Program-made: the position numbers and the translations under genes | NCBI RefSeq assembly: GCF_021560175.1 | Contig: NZ_CP091110.1 | Coordinates: 1,292,001 to 1,356,000 of the forward strand | Length of the DNA stretch: 64,000 nucleotides | Source of the DNA: Neobacillus drentensis | GTDB taxonomy: Bacteria > Bacillota > Bacilli > Bacillales > Cytobacillaceae | Direction of reading: 5' to 3' | Notes under the pieces: model-generated | The model's input: only the letters and a program-made list of their open reading frames with translations | Databases searched by the model: none | What the model was told of the DNA's origin: nothing | In this document: positions 53,651-61,807 of the stretch, piece after piece | How the letters are laid out: each line of letters begins with the position of its first letter | Position numbering within the stretch: position 1 is the stretch's first letter

Positions 53651-54547
53651 ATGGAAACACGTTTTAAATTGAGCTGGATCATTGATGAGTCCAGTGCAGG
53701 TATACCAATAAAGGAATTCTTGAAACAAAAGGAAATCTCCCGAATATCTTTAACGGACATTAAATTTAAGGGCGGCTTTATTCTTGTTAATCATGAGGAA
53801 GTAAATGTAAGATATCGGCTAAACGAAGGTGATTCGTTAACGGTGATTTTTCCTGCTGAAATTCCGAGTGAGGGGGTAAAGGCAGAGGATATCCCGTTGT
53901 CCATTTTGTATGAAGATGAATTTTTACTTGTGGTAAACAAGCCGGCGATGATGAACACGATCCCTTCCCGCGAACATCCAAATGGCAGCCTTGCTAATGC
54001 ACTTGTGGGCTACTACCAGCGGTCGGGTATTCAGTCCACTTCCCATATCGTCACAAGACTGGACCGTGACACGTCGGGGATTGTATTAATTGCCAAGCAC
54101 CGTCATGTTCATCACTTATTTAGTAAAATGCAGCAAAATGGATTGGTGAAACGAACATATGAAGCTTTTGCGGGAGGTTTACTAGCATCTGAACATGGAA
54201 GCATTATTGAACCGATTGGACGGAAACAAGATAGCATTATTGAACGGGAAGTCCGGGATGATGGTCAATATGCGTGTACCCATTATCGGGTCTTAAAAAG
54301 GTATTCTACATTTACTCATATTGAACTTGGGCTAGAAACAGGCCGGACCCATCAGATAAGAGTTCATATGTCCTTTTTTGGACATCCACTGCTCGGAGAT
54401 GATTTATATGGAGGAGAGACAGCCTTAATTAAACGGCAAGCTCTTCATTGTAAAAAAATTCAATTCCAACACCCCTTTTATAAAGAGGATATGTCCTTTG
54501 CAGCTGTTCCGCCAGAAGATATGACTCGATTATTAGAGGCTGACTAG
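53651..54547 (+). CDS. yjbO: RluD-type pseudouridine synthase (YjbO)
   Basis: This 298-residue protein has an N-terminal S4-like region and the RluA/RluD catalytic motif VTRLDRDTSGIV with the active-site Asp, followed by GRTHQIRVHM. It isomerises uridine in rRNA or tRNA. The target cannot be deduced. It starts 17 nt after nadK. Confidence 0.94.
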   Translation: METRFKLSWIIDESSAGIPIKEFLKQKEISRISLTDIKFKGGFILVNHEEVNVRYRLNEGDSLTVIFPAEIPSEGVKAEDIPLSILYEDEFLLVVNKPAMMNTIPSREHPNGSLANALVGYYQRSGIQSTSHIVTRLDRDTSGIVLIAKHRHVHHLFSKMQQNGLVKRTYEAFAGGLLASEHGSIIEPIGRKQDSIIEREVRDDGQYACTHYRVLKRYSTFTHIELGLETGRTHQIRVHMSFFGHPLLGDDLYGGETALIKRQALHCKKIQFQHPFYKEDMSFAAVPPEDMTRLLEAD

Positions 54548-54585
54548 CTTGATTAGCGGTCAGCCTTTTAAATTGGCTTTGAGAA

Positions 54586-54712
54586 CTGTCCAGCTCCAGC
54601 GCCTAGTGTCCTTCATAAGTCAACATCGAATCGCTTTCTCTCTCCGTGTTTCCTTTATCCAAGTCGAAGCACTCAGGCCATAATGGCTAAATAGGCGCTT
54701 CGCTTTTTCTAA
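54586..54712. repeat. GC-rich dispersed repeat, medium copy
   Basis: GTCCAGCTCCAGCGCCTAG, then AAGTCAACATCGAATCGCTT, then GGCGCTTCGCTTTTT follow the module order of the left and right parts of the copy at 2131-2407, with the middle deleted. It lies between the convergent yjbO and prpE genes and touches the prpE stop codon. Confidence 0.78.
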
Positions 54713-55449
54713 TCAAATTGTTTAAATTTTTCTTCAATGTATGGCATAGTAGAAGGAACAGATACTAATTCCATTTCTGGATAACGTAATGCAGTCAATT
54801 TACCGCCAAATACTGCTCCTGTATCAATATTATACGTGTTATTAATAATCCGCGGCTCTTTGACCGGAGTATGACCATAAACAATACAGGCATCGCCATG
54901 ATAATTTTTTGCCCAATCCAATCTAACGGGTGTTCCATCCGGATTCTTTTTACCTGTAATATCACCATAAAGGACAAATTCTTTTACTTTTCCATGTGTT
55001 TGACCAATATATTCCTTTTTAATTCCAGCATGGGCTATAACAAGCTTTCCATTATCTAATACTAAATAAAGCGGGGCTTTTTCATATAGCTCGATAAATT
55101 TTTTACGAATGGAATGCTGATCTTTTTTATATATTGATTCATATTCTGCCACTGTTGTTTCAAGTCCGTGCGTCACCTGTACTTTATTGCCGAGAAAATA
55201 GCGATACAGTTTATTACAATGATTACCTGGTGTGTAATGGGCGTTTTGCTGTTTTATTACGAGCTGCCAAATGGTGTCAATAACCTGAAGGGATTTTGGA
55301 CCTCTGTCGGTTAAGTCGCCAACAAAGCCAAGCGTCCTCCCGTCGTGATGAACGGGCAACCCAGTCTCCCAACTGTAATCAAGCTGTGAAGTTAATTCTT
55401 TAAATTCATCAAAACAACCATGAATGTCACCGATTATATCAATTTTCAT
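54709..55449 (-). CDS. prpE: Bis(5'-nucleosyl)-tetraphosphatase PrpE
   Basis: This 246-residue calcineurin-type phosphoesterase has [10 protein letters not shown] (from residue 7), [10 protein letters not shown] and TPGNHCNKL. PrpE hydrolyses diadenosine tetraphosphate and can dephosphorylate proteins; in B. subtilis it influences spore germination. A GGGGGAAA site precedes the ATG. Confidence 0.95.
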   Translation of the reverse strand: MKIDIIGDIHGCFDEFKELTSQLDYSWETGLPVHHDGRTLGFVGDLTDRGPKSLQVIDTIWQLVIKQQNAHYTPGNHCNKLYRYFLGNKVQVTHGLETTVAEYESIYKKDQHSIRKKFIELYEKAPLYLVLDNGKLVIAHAGIKKEYIGQTHGKVKEFVLYGDITGKKNPDGTPVRLDWAKNYHGDACIVYGHTPVKEPRIINNTYNIDTGAVFGGKLTALRYPEMELVSVPSTMPYIEEKFKQFD

Positions 55450-55535
55450 AGGATTTCCCCCTTTTAGTATTTATCTTTAGTTTAATCGTTTGCTTTTATA
55501 AGAAAGAAATCTAGGTTTGAAAGGTGGTAAACACA

Positions 55536-57395
55536 ATGGAACAACACGTTTCTGTTCTTTCTCTGCTTGTTGTTGTGACAACCGCATTTTTAACGCCCAT
55601 TATCCTGCATCGATTTAAATTGAATTTTATCCCTGTTGTGGTTGCTGAAATTATTATGGGTCTGATAATTGGAAAGACCGGTTTTGATATTGTCCATCAA
55701 GATGTCTGGCTATCCACTCTTTCGACCCTTGGCTTCATTTTCCTGATGTTTTTAAGCGGATTGGAAATTGATTTTACAGCTTTCAGCGGCAGCAAAAAAA
55801 GGGAAGTACTTGCAAATGGGAAAAAGGAACCAAATACCTTTGTAGCAGCAACAGCGATTTTTGCGGGAATTTTTATATTTTCCTTAATTCTCTCTTATTT
55901 ATTTGTTTTAGCAGGATTTATTGACAATGCCTTTCTGATGACCTTAATTATTTCTACCATTTCGTTAGGAGTAGTGGTACCAACCTTAAAAGAGGCCCAT
56001 TTGATGAAAACCGTCATCGGGCAAATTATCTTGCTTGTTGCGGTAATAGCTGATTTAGTGACGATGATTTTATTAGCCGTTTTTGTTTCCCTAAATGAGG
56101 CGGGGCATGGAAATACATGGCTCCTCTTGATTTTATTTGGGGCTGGGATTGTTCTTTATTTTATTGGTAAGAAATTTAAAACACGTACCTTTATTGAAAC
56201 ATTATCGACCGGAACCGTGCAAATTGGGACTAGAGCGGTTTTTACACTGATCATTGTATTGGTAGGTTTATCGGAGACAGTAGGTGCGGAAAATATCCTG
56301 GGAGCCTTTTTAGCAGGTGTTTTAGTTTCCTTACTATCCCCCAATCAAGAATTGGTCCATAAGCTGGATTCCTTTGGCTATGGATTTTTAATCCCTATTT
56401 TTTTCGTGATGGTCGGAGTAAATCTAGATGTTTGGTCACTTTTTAGCGAGAAGAAGCTCCTACTGCTCATACCGCTTTTATTAATTGGGCTGTTGTTATC
56501 AAAGCTTGTCCCAGTTTATCTATTAAAAATTTGGTATGATACCAAAACGGTTCTATCTTCGGGCTTTTTGCTTACTTCTACCCTTTCACTCGTGATTGCT
56601 GCGGCAACGATTGGAGAAAGGATGGAAGTGATCACTCCACAAATGAGTGGTACTTTAATTTTGGTTGCTGTGATCACTTCAATTTTTACACCAATTGTGT
56701 TTAAAAAGCTTTTCCCAATGGAAGCGACAGCGAGTAAAAAGGTTAGTGTGGCATTTTTAGGGGCAACCCAGGTAACGCTATCTTTATCGCAAGAATTAAA
56801 GTCAGGTCTGTATGATCCGATTCTTTATCATACGAAAATGGAAAAATCAGATAACCAAATTGCTAACTCACTTTTTGAAATTGTAGAAATCATCGATTAT
56901 TCGAGCGAGTCTATTTCCAAAACAAATGCTTTCAAATCAGATATTGTGGTCGTTTCTACTGGGGATGAGCAATTAAACGCAAGTTTGTCACTTGAAGCAA
57001 AGGAAAACGGAGTTTCCAGGGTCATAGCCCGAATTGAGAGCACAGAGCTGGAACAAACTCTTCGTGCTGAAAATATAGAAGTGTTCTCTTCGTTTATGTC
57101 AACGAAAACACTGCTCCGTGCCTTAATTGAATCTCCAACCGTTATGAATATCTTGACGAATCAAGAGACAGGATTATATGAAATCAAGATGTTAAACAGC
57201 CGTTTTAGTGGAATGTCTTTGCGGCAATTTCCATTTACAGGTGATGTGATCTTTGTTCGGATTTTTAGAGGAAAGGATTCTATTGTTCCACATGGTGATA
57301 CAGAATTGGAACTAGATGATCGTTTAATTGTGACTGGGTCAAAGGAGTATGTAGTTGAATTGAAACGGGAATTGGAATTTTGTGAAACGTGCTAA
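55536..57395 (+). CDS. yjbQ: CPA2-family cation/proton antiporter with RCK domain (YjbQ)
   Basis: This 619-residue protein has about 12 hydrophobic segments (1-390) of the Kef/CPA2 type, followed by a TrkA-N-like Rossmann region (about 400-515) and a TrkA-C domain (about 530-612). It likely exports K+ or Na+ in exchange for protons, gated by a nucleotide or ion. The ATG at 55536 fits AAAGGTGG better than the GTG four codons upstream. Confidence 0.92.
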   Translation: MEQHVSVLSLLVVVTTAFLTPIILHRFKLNFIPVVVAEIIMGLIIGKTGFDIVHQDVWLSTLSTLGFIFLMFLSGLEIDFTAFSGSKKREVLANGKKEPNTFVAATAIFAGIFIFSLILSYLFVLAGFIDNAFLMTLIISTISLGVVVPTLKEAHLMKTVIGQIILLVAVIADLVTMILLAVFVSLNEAGHGNTWLLLILFGAGIVLYFIGKKFKTRTFIETLSTGTVQIGTRAVFTLIIVLVGLSETVGAENILGAFLAGVLVSLLSPNQELVHKLDSFGYGFLIPIFFVMVGVNLDVWSLFSEKKLLLLIPLLLIGLLLSKLVPVYLLKIWYDTKTVLSSGFLLTSTLSLVIAAATIGERMEVITPQMSGTLILVAVITSIFTPIVFKKLFPMEATASKKVSVAFLGATQVTLSLSQELKSGLYDPILYHTKMEKSDNQIANSLFEIVEIIDYSSESISKTNAFKSDIVVVSTGDEQLNASLSLEAKENGVSRVIARIESTELEQTLRAENIEVFSSFMSTKTLLRALIESPTVMNILTNQETGLYEIKMLNSRFSGMSLRQFPFTGDVIFVRIFRGKDSIVPHGDTELELDDRLIVTGSKEYVVELKRELEFCETC

Positions 57396-57424
57396 AGAGT
57401 TTTGGAAAGAATAGTAACCGAACC

Positions 57425-57469
57425 TTTTCATTTATAGTGAATTAGTGTAAAATTAGTACCAAGTACTAA
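57425..57469 (+). promoter_or_regulatory. fabI promoter with FapR operator
   Basis: TTAGTACCAAGTACTAA (57453-57469) closely matches the FapR operator: TTAGTA and TACTAA form perfect palindromic half-sites. It overlaps the -10 (TAAAAT, 57448) and the transcription start of a promoter with TTTTCA at 57425 and a 17-bp spacer. FapR would repress fabI when malonyl-CoA is low. Confidence 0.9.
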
Positions 57470-57503
57470 TATCTTGTAATTATAGTAGGAGGACTTTTTT
57501 AAT

Positions 57504-58268
57504 ATGAATCTTTCTGGAAAAACTTTTGTTGTAATGGGTGTAGCCAATAAACGCAGTATCGCTTGGGGAATTGCCCGATCGCTTCACAATGCAGGCGCAC
57601 GATTAATTTTTACATATGCGGGAGAAAGAATTGAAAGCAGTGTTCGTGAATTAGCCAATTCACTAGAAGCAGAGGGAACCCTTGTGCTTCCTTGCGATGT
57701 AACAAGTGATGAAGCAATTGAAACCTGCTTTGCTGAAATTAAGGAAGCAGTGGGTACCATTCACGGTTTAGCACACTGTATTGCTTTTGCAAAGACAGAG
57801 GATTTAAAAGGTGAATTCGCTAATACTTCCAGAGATGGATTCCTGTTGGCCCAAAATATCAGTTCGTATTCGTTGACTGCTGTAGCGAAAGTGGCACGCA
57901 GATTGATGACTGAAGGGGGCAGTATTGTCACTCTAACATACTTAGGCGGTGAGCGCGCGATTCCAAATTATAATGTTATGGGTGTTGCAAAGGCCTCCTT
58001 GGATGCTAGTGTCCGCTACTTGGCTGCAGATTTAGGGAAAGATGGTATTCGTGTGAATTCCATCTCAGCGGGCCCGATTCGGACCTTATCAGCAAAAGCA
58101 ATTGGAGAATTCAATTCCATTTTAAGTGAGATTGAAGCAAAAGCACCATTACGGAGAACCACTACCCCAGAAGAAGTCGGTGACACTGCCGTATTCCTAT
58201 TCAGTGATTTTTCACGCGGCATAACGGGTGAAAACATCCATGTTGACTCTGGGTACCATATTCTTTAG
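57504..58268 (+). CDS. fabI: Enoyl-[ACP] reductase FabI
   Basis: This 254-residue SDR-type reductase completes each fatty acid elongation cycle using NAD(P)H. The active site Y156-X6-K163 (YNVMGVAK) and the start GVANKRSIAWGIA are diagnostic. The C-terminal DSGYHIL closes the family match. AGGAGG precedes the ATG. It is transcribed alone under FapR control and is the target of triclosan-type inhibitors in other bacteria. Confidence 0.97.
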   Translation: MNLSGKTFVVMGVANKRSIAWGIARSLHNAGARLIFTYAGERIESSVRELANSLEAEGTLVLPCDVTSDEAIETCFAEIKEAVGTIHGLAHCIAFAKTEDLKGEFANTSRDGFLLAQNISSYSLTAVAKVARRLMTEGGSIVTLTYLGGERAIPNYNVMGVAKASLDASVRYLAADLGKDGIRVNSISAGPIRTLSAKAIGEFNSILSEIEAKAPLRRTTTPEEVGDTAVFLFSDFSRGITGENIHVDSGYHIL

Positions 58269-58275
58269 TAAGTCC

Positions 58276-58304
58276 AAGCCTGCTTTCTTTTTAGCAGGCT
58301 TTTA
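58276..58304 (+). terminator. Intrinsic terminator of fabI
   Basis: AAGCCTGCT pairs perfectly with AGCAGGCTT, followed by TTATAT. Confidence 0.8.
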
Positions 58305-58393
58305 TATCGTATGGGAAATACAATATTTTGGACTGTCGTCGTCAGCCCAAGCGCCTAAAAGTTTAAGGGTGAACCAAAATTTAAGATAATGGT

Positions 58394-58421
58394 AAACTGC
58401 TGGTAATTCTGGCAGTTTTTT
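58394..58421 (+). terminator. Second terminator-like hairpin upstream of the spore lipoprotein gene
   Basis: AAACTGC pairs with GCAGTTT, then a T-run. No gene ends here; it may be a backup for fabI or end a short transcript. A remnant of the GC-rich repeat (GTCGTCAGCCCAAGCGCCTA) lies before it near 58338. Confidence 0.6.
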
Positions 58422-58518
58422 TATTTATTGTTGCATGGTATTCAGTCATAATTTTACTGGATATCGAAGAAACTAAAGTAGCATTCAACCACTTCATGAG
58501 ACAAGGAAAGTGAACAAG

Positions 58519-58986
58519 ATGAAAGCTGCCTATCAATTATTTGTATGGACGAGTTTGTTATTTATAACAGCTTGTACTCAAGATCAGCCTGTAAAAGAAA
58601 GCCAAATGGCATTGATGAAAACGACAAACCCGACCCCGCTTAGTACCAAGGGGAAGAAGAATAACAACCGGGTAGAGGATATTAAAAGAGATGTAAGTTC
58701 TTTACCAGAACTGTATGATGTCGCGGTCGTCAAAGGTGATAAAGATACATTAGTGGTCTATAAAGTAAAGCATATGCACAGGTTTAAGATGAAGACAATC
58801 GAAAAAAATCTAAATAAGAAATTGGAGAAAGAACATCCAAAGGAAAACTTTACGGTATCAAGCGATTACAAGATTTTCCTGGAAGCAGTCAGACTGAATG
58901 AAAAAATGAAATCAGGAAGATTATCTCATTCTAAGGCTGAAAAACGTTTAGAGGAAATTGTGAAAATGACGGAAGATATGAAGTAA
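58519..58986 (+). CDS. YhcN/YlaJ-family spore lipoprotein
   Basis: This 155-residue protein has a signal peptide ending in the lipobox ITAC (Cys about 20), then a basic linker and a domain with DVAVVKGDKDTLVVYKVKH, as in YhcN/YlaJ-type sporulation lipoproteins. It lies 10 nt before spoVAC in the same direction. In other Bacillus such lipoproteins travel with secondary spoVA operons, which fits a role in spore germination. The ATG at 58519 is preferred over the GTG three codons earlier. Confidence 0.8.
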   Translation: MKAAYQLFVWTSLLFITACTQDQPVKESQMALMKTTNPTPLSTKGKKNNNRVEDIKRDVSSLPELYDVAVVKGDKDTLVVYKVKHMHRFKMKTIEKNLNKKLEKEHPKENFTVSSDYKIFLEAVRLNEKMKSGRLSHSKAEKRLEEIVKMTEDMK

Positions 58987-58996
58987 GAAAGGATGT

Positions 58997-59479
58997 ATGG
59001 AAATGGCCAGCAAGCAGAAAAAAATGACCCCTCAGCAGAAAAACTATCAAACACTTCAACAAAAGCATGAACTGAAGCGTCCAGTTTTAAAAAATTGTAT
59101 TAAGGCATTTTTAGTTGGCGGGCTAATTTGCCTGATTGGCCAAGCAGTCAGTTATTTTTACATATATTATTTTAACTTCACCGAGCAGAACGTTGGAAAT
59201 CCTACTGTTGCAACCATGGTCTTTTTCTCGATGCTGTTAACAGGCTTTGGTGTTTATGATCATATTGGCCAATTTGCTGGTGCAGGGAGTGCGGTACCGG
59301 TAACGGGTTTCGGTAATTCTGTTATCTCTGCAGCCATTGAACACCGGACTGAAGGGTTTGTACTTGGTGTAGGCGGAAATATGTTTAAACTTGCAGGTTC
59401 CGTTATTTTATTCGGAGTATTTTCGGCATTTGTTGTTGCATTAATTAAGACGCTACTTGTGATCTGGGGGGTTTTGTAA
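58997..59479 (+). CDS. spoVAC: Stage V sporulation protein AC (SpoVAC)
   Basis: This 160-residue membrane protein has about four hydrophobic segments and the conserved GAGSAVPVTGFGNSV. SpoVAC forms a mechanosensitive channel for dipicolinic acid in the spore inner membrane. It precedes spoVAD directly. Confidence 0.94.
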   Translation: MEMASKQKKMTPQQKNYQTLQQKHELKRPVLKNCIKAFLVGGLICLIGQAVSYFYIYYFNFTEQNVGNPTVATMVFFSMLLTGFGVYDHIGQFAGAGSAVPVTGFGNSVISAAIEHRTEGFVLGVGGNMFKLAGSVILFGVFSAFVVALIKTLLVIWGVL

Positions 59480-60505
59480 TTGTTAAAAGGGCAGCAATCA
59501 TGGGTTTTTGACAATCGGCCAATGATTACAGCAACAGGTGTAACAGGGGGACCGTTCGAGGCAAACGGTAATCTTTCAAATGACTTTGACCTGCTGTATG
59601 ACGATTTATGGATGGGACAAGAATCTTACGAAAAAGCCCACCGAATATTGCTTGAAGAAGCGATTAAGGTAGCACTGAAAAAAGGGGAAATCCAAAAAGA
59701 ACAGGTTCAGTTTTTATTTGCTGGCGACTTGATTAATCAAATAACCCCAACAAGCTTTGCTGCAAGGACAATGCAGATTCCCTATTTTGGTTTGTTTGGT
59801 GCCTGTTCCACCTCTATGGAGGGATTAGCCCTCTCTTCCTTTGTCGTAAATTACCAAGGAGCAAACTATGTCTTAACCGGGGCATCAAGCCATAATTCCG
59901 CGGTTGAAAAGCAGTTCCGTTATCCTACTGAATATGGCGGGCAGAAACCACCTACTGCACAATGGACAATAACCGGAGCAGGAGTAGCTCTTGTGGAACA
60001 AAATAAACCCGGTATGAATAATCCAGTAACAACATCGGCAACAATTGGAAAAGTCATTGATATGGGTTTATCTGACCCGTTTAATATGGGAGGGGCGATG
60101 GCGCCTGCAGCAGCGGATACCATTATCGCTCACTTTCGAGACCTCAAATTAGATCCATCTTATTATGATTTAATTGTGACTGGTGACCTAGGGAGAATAG
60201 GTCATAATACTACGGCTGAATTGTTGACTAAAAGTGGATTGAGATTGGAACAAGGACAGTTTCAGGACTGTGGTTTATTAATGTATAAGGAAGACCAACC
60301 GGTAATGGCTGGTGGCAGCGGAGCCGGGTGTTCGGCAACTGTATTATACGGTCATTTACTAAATGAAATGAAAAAGGGGACATATAAACGAATATTAGTC
60401 GTCGCAACAGGAGCATTATTGTCCCCGCTTAGTTTTCAGCAAAAAGATTCCATTCCATGTATTGCCCATGCGGTCTCAATCGAGATGAATGGAGAAAAGG
60501 GGTGA
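59480..60505 (+). CDS. spoVAD: Stage V sporulation protein AD (SpoVAD)
   Basis: This 341-residue thiolase-fold protein binds dipicolinic acid. [21 protein letters not shown] and AMAPAAADT are diagnostic, and IPCIAHAVS closes the fold. The TTG start is adjacent to the spoVAC stop, with GGGGGG before it, so translation is coupled. Confidence 0.95.
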   Translation: MLKGQQSWVFDNRPMITATGVTGGPFEANGNLSNDFDLLYDDLWMGQESYEKAHRILLEEAIKVALKKGEIQKEQVQFLFAGDLINQITPTSFAARTMQIPYFGLFGACSTSMEGLALSSFVVNYQGANYVLTGASSHNSAVEKQFRYPTEYGGQKPPTAQWTITGAGVALVEQNKPGMNNPVTTSATIGKVIDMGLSDPFNMGGAMAPAAADTIIAHFRDLKLDPSYYDLIVTGDLGRIGHNTTAELLTKSGLRLEQGQFQDCGLLMYKEDQPVMAGGSGAGCSATVLYGHLLNEMKKGTYKRILVVATGALLSPLSFQQKDSIPCIAHAVSIEMNGEKG

Positions 60506-60509
60506 GTCC

Positions 60510-60866
60510 ATGCTCGCAATGTTCTTTTGGGCTTTTGTAGTAGGCGGGTTAATCTGTGTGATAGGGCAATTATTATTCGATGTCGCTAAACTCACACCGG
60601 GTCATACGATGAGCTTGCTGGTGGTGATTGGTGCGATCTTAGATGGATTGGGGTTATATGAACCACTGGTTGATTTTGCTGGTGCAGGAGCGACCATTCC
60701 GATTACCAGCTTTGGAAATTCTTTGGTTCACGGGGCACTCCAAGATGCTCAAGCACACGGGATTATCGGCGTTTTAACAGGGATGTTCCAAGTAACAAGC
60801 TCCGGGATTTCTGCAGCCATTATTTTTGGGTTTATTGGCGCATTAATTTTTAAGCCAAAAGGGTGA
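60510..60866 (+). CDS. spoVAEb: Stage V sporulation protein AE (SpoVAEb)
   Basis: This 118-residue membrane protein has [20 protein letters not shown], closely similar to SpoVAC and typical of SpoVAEb. The ATG at 60510 has AAAGGGGTGA before it. It is the last gene of this small spoVA operon (lipoprotein-C-D-Eb); no spoVAA, AB, AEa or AF is present. Confidence 0.94.
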   Translation: MLAMFFWAFVVGGLICVIGQLLFDVAKLTPGHTMSLLVVIGAILDGLGLYEPLVDFAGAGATIPITSFGNSLVHGALQDAQAHGIIGVLTGMFQVTSSGISAAIIFGFIGALIFKPKG

Positions 60867-60974
60867 AATACTCATTTTTATAGCCAATTTTCCCATTAGG
60901 AGTCATGCCTAGTACACATGATTAAGTAATTTCATATGTTATTAATGAGATTACCGAAAGTGAGGTGACAGTCT

Positions 60975-61094
60975 ATGTGCTTCGGATATGGCGGCGGCTA
61001 CGGCTACGGCGGCGGTTATGGCTACGGTTCCACTTTCGTGCTTATCGTAGTATTATTCATTCTTTTAATCATTGTTGGCGCAAGCTTCTATTAA
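60975..61094 (+). CDS. yjcZ: YjcZ-family tiny spore membrane protein
   Basis: This 39-residue protein has a Gly-Tyr-rich N-terminus ([14 protein letters not shown]) and one membrane segment ([18 protein letters not shown]), the pattern of the YjcZ/tiny-TM Bacillus family, made in sporulation. GAGGTGA precedes the ATG. A terminator follows. Confidence 0.9.
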   Translation: MCFGYGGGYGYGGGYGYGSTFVLIVVLFILLIIVGASFY

Positions 61095-61113
61095 TCAACA
61101 ATGATGATGGAGG

Positions 61114-61143
61114 GGGTTGGTCCTAAAAAGGGCCAGCCCTTTC
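61114..61143 (+). terminator. Intrinsic terminator of yjcZ
   Basis: GGGTTGGTCC and GGGCCAGCCC form a 10-bp stem with two T·G pairs, followed by a short T-run. Confidence 0.75.
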
Positions 61144-61235
61144 TGTTTACATAAATTTTTTAGCAGCGGGTTAGGGACCTTTTTTTTCCTCCTTCATAGA
61201 ATAAAGTAGTTTATGAAGGAGCGTGACATTAAAAC

Positions 61236-61490
61236 ATGGATAATGGATTTTTTAAGAACATTGAAAAGAAAACTGGCGTTAATATGAAAGATATTTTTGA
61301 TTTAGCTAATTCTTTACAAAATGCGAATTTCAAAGATGAAAAAACAGTCCGCAATGTTATTCAGAGAGTATCGCAAATTGCGAACAAACCGGTAAGTAAA
61401 GAGATGGAAGATCAAATTGTGAAATCCATCGTTAACGATGGCAAGCAGCTTGATTTTAATACAATTGCCCAAATGATGAATAAAAAATAA
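61236..61490 (+). CDS. spoVIF: Stage VI sporulation protein F (SpoVIF)
   Basis: This 84-residue helical protein starts MDNGFFKNIEKKTGVNMKDI and matches SpoVIF (YjcC), needed for late coat assembly and spore resistance in B. subtilis. The order yjcZ-spoVIF-yjcD is conserved there. Confidence 0.92.
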   Translation: MDNGFFKNIEKKTGVNMKDIFDLANSLQNANFKDEKTVRNVIQRVSQIANKPVSKEMEDQIVKSIVNDGKQLDFNTIAQMMNKK

Positions 61491-61585
61491 AGGGTATCCG
61501 CGCGGTCATTGGTAAAGGCGGCGGTTAGGGAGTCAGGATAGGCGTGCGTGTAGTGCGGCTGTCTTTTTTTTGTGTTGTAGGGGGG

Positions 61586-61704
61586 ATTTGTTAATAAATC
61601 CTGAAATTTGGTAATGTCTTCTCAAATTTTGTTAATATCAACCTGAAATTTGTTAATATCCTCAAATTATTGTTAAAATTGCCCGGAAATTTTTTAATAA
61701 AGCA
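61586..61704. repeat. Degenerate tandem repeats, about 20 nt, six units
   Basis: Units of the form AAATTTGTTAATATC plus a short CTGAAA- or CTCAAA-type link recur about six times, with starts near 61586, 61605, 61624, 61648, 61668 and 61690. They are followed by short AATAAAGC runs (61697-61726). No CRISPR-like spacers are seen. This fills most of the 317-nt gap between spoVIF and yjcD. Confidence 0.75.
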
Positions 61705-61726
61705 ATAAAGCAATAAATCAATAAAG

Positions 61727-61757
61727 TAAAAATGGTACAAGAGAATCCTTGTACCAT
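61727..61757 (-). terminator. Intrinsic terminator of yjcD (minus strand)
   Basis: ATGGTACAAG pairs perfectly with CTTGTACCAT; on the minus strand TTTTTACTTT follows. It lies about 50 nt past the yjcD stop codon. Confidence 0.82.
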
Positions 61758-61807
61758 CCAAAACGGCGAATGCCGAGAGTAAAGGAGGACCAAAGTGTAC
61801 GTACAAA

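Noticed and set aside
61586..61704. CRISPR-like array
   Set aside because: Units are degenerate and nearly contiguous, with no unique spacers and no cas genes in the window.
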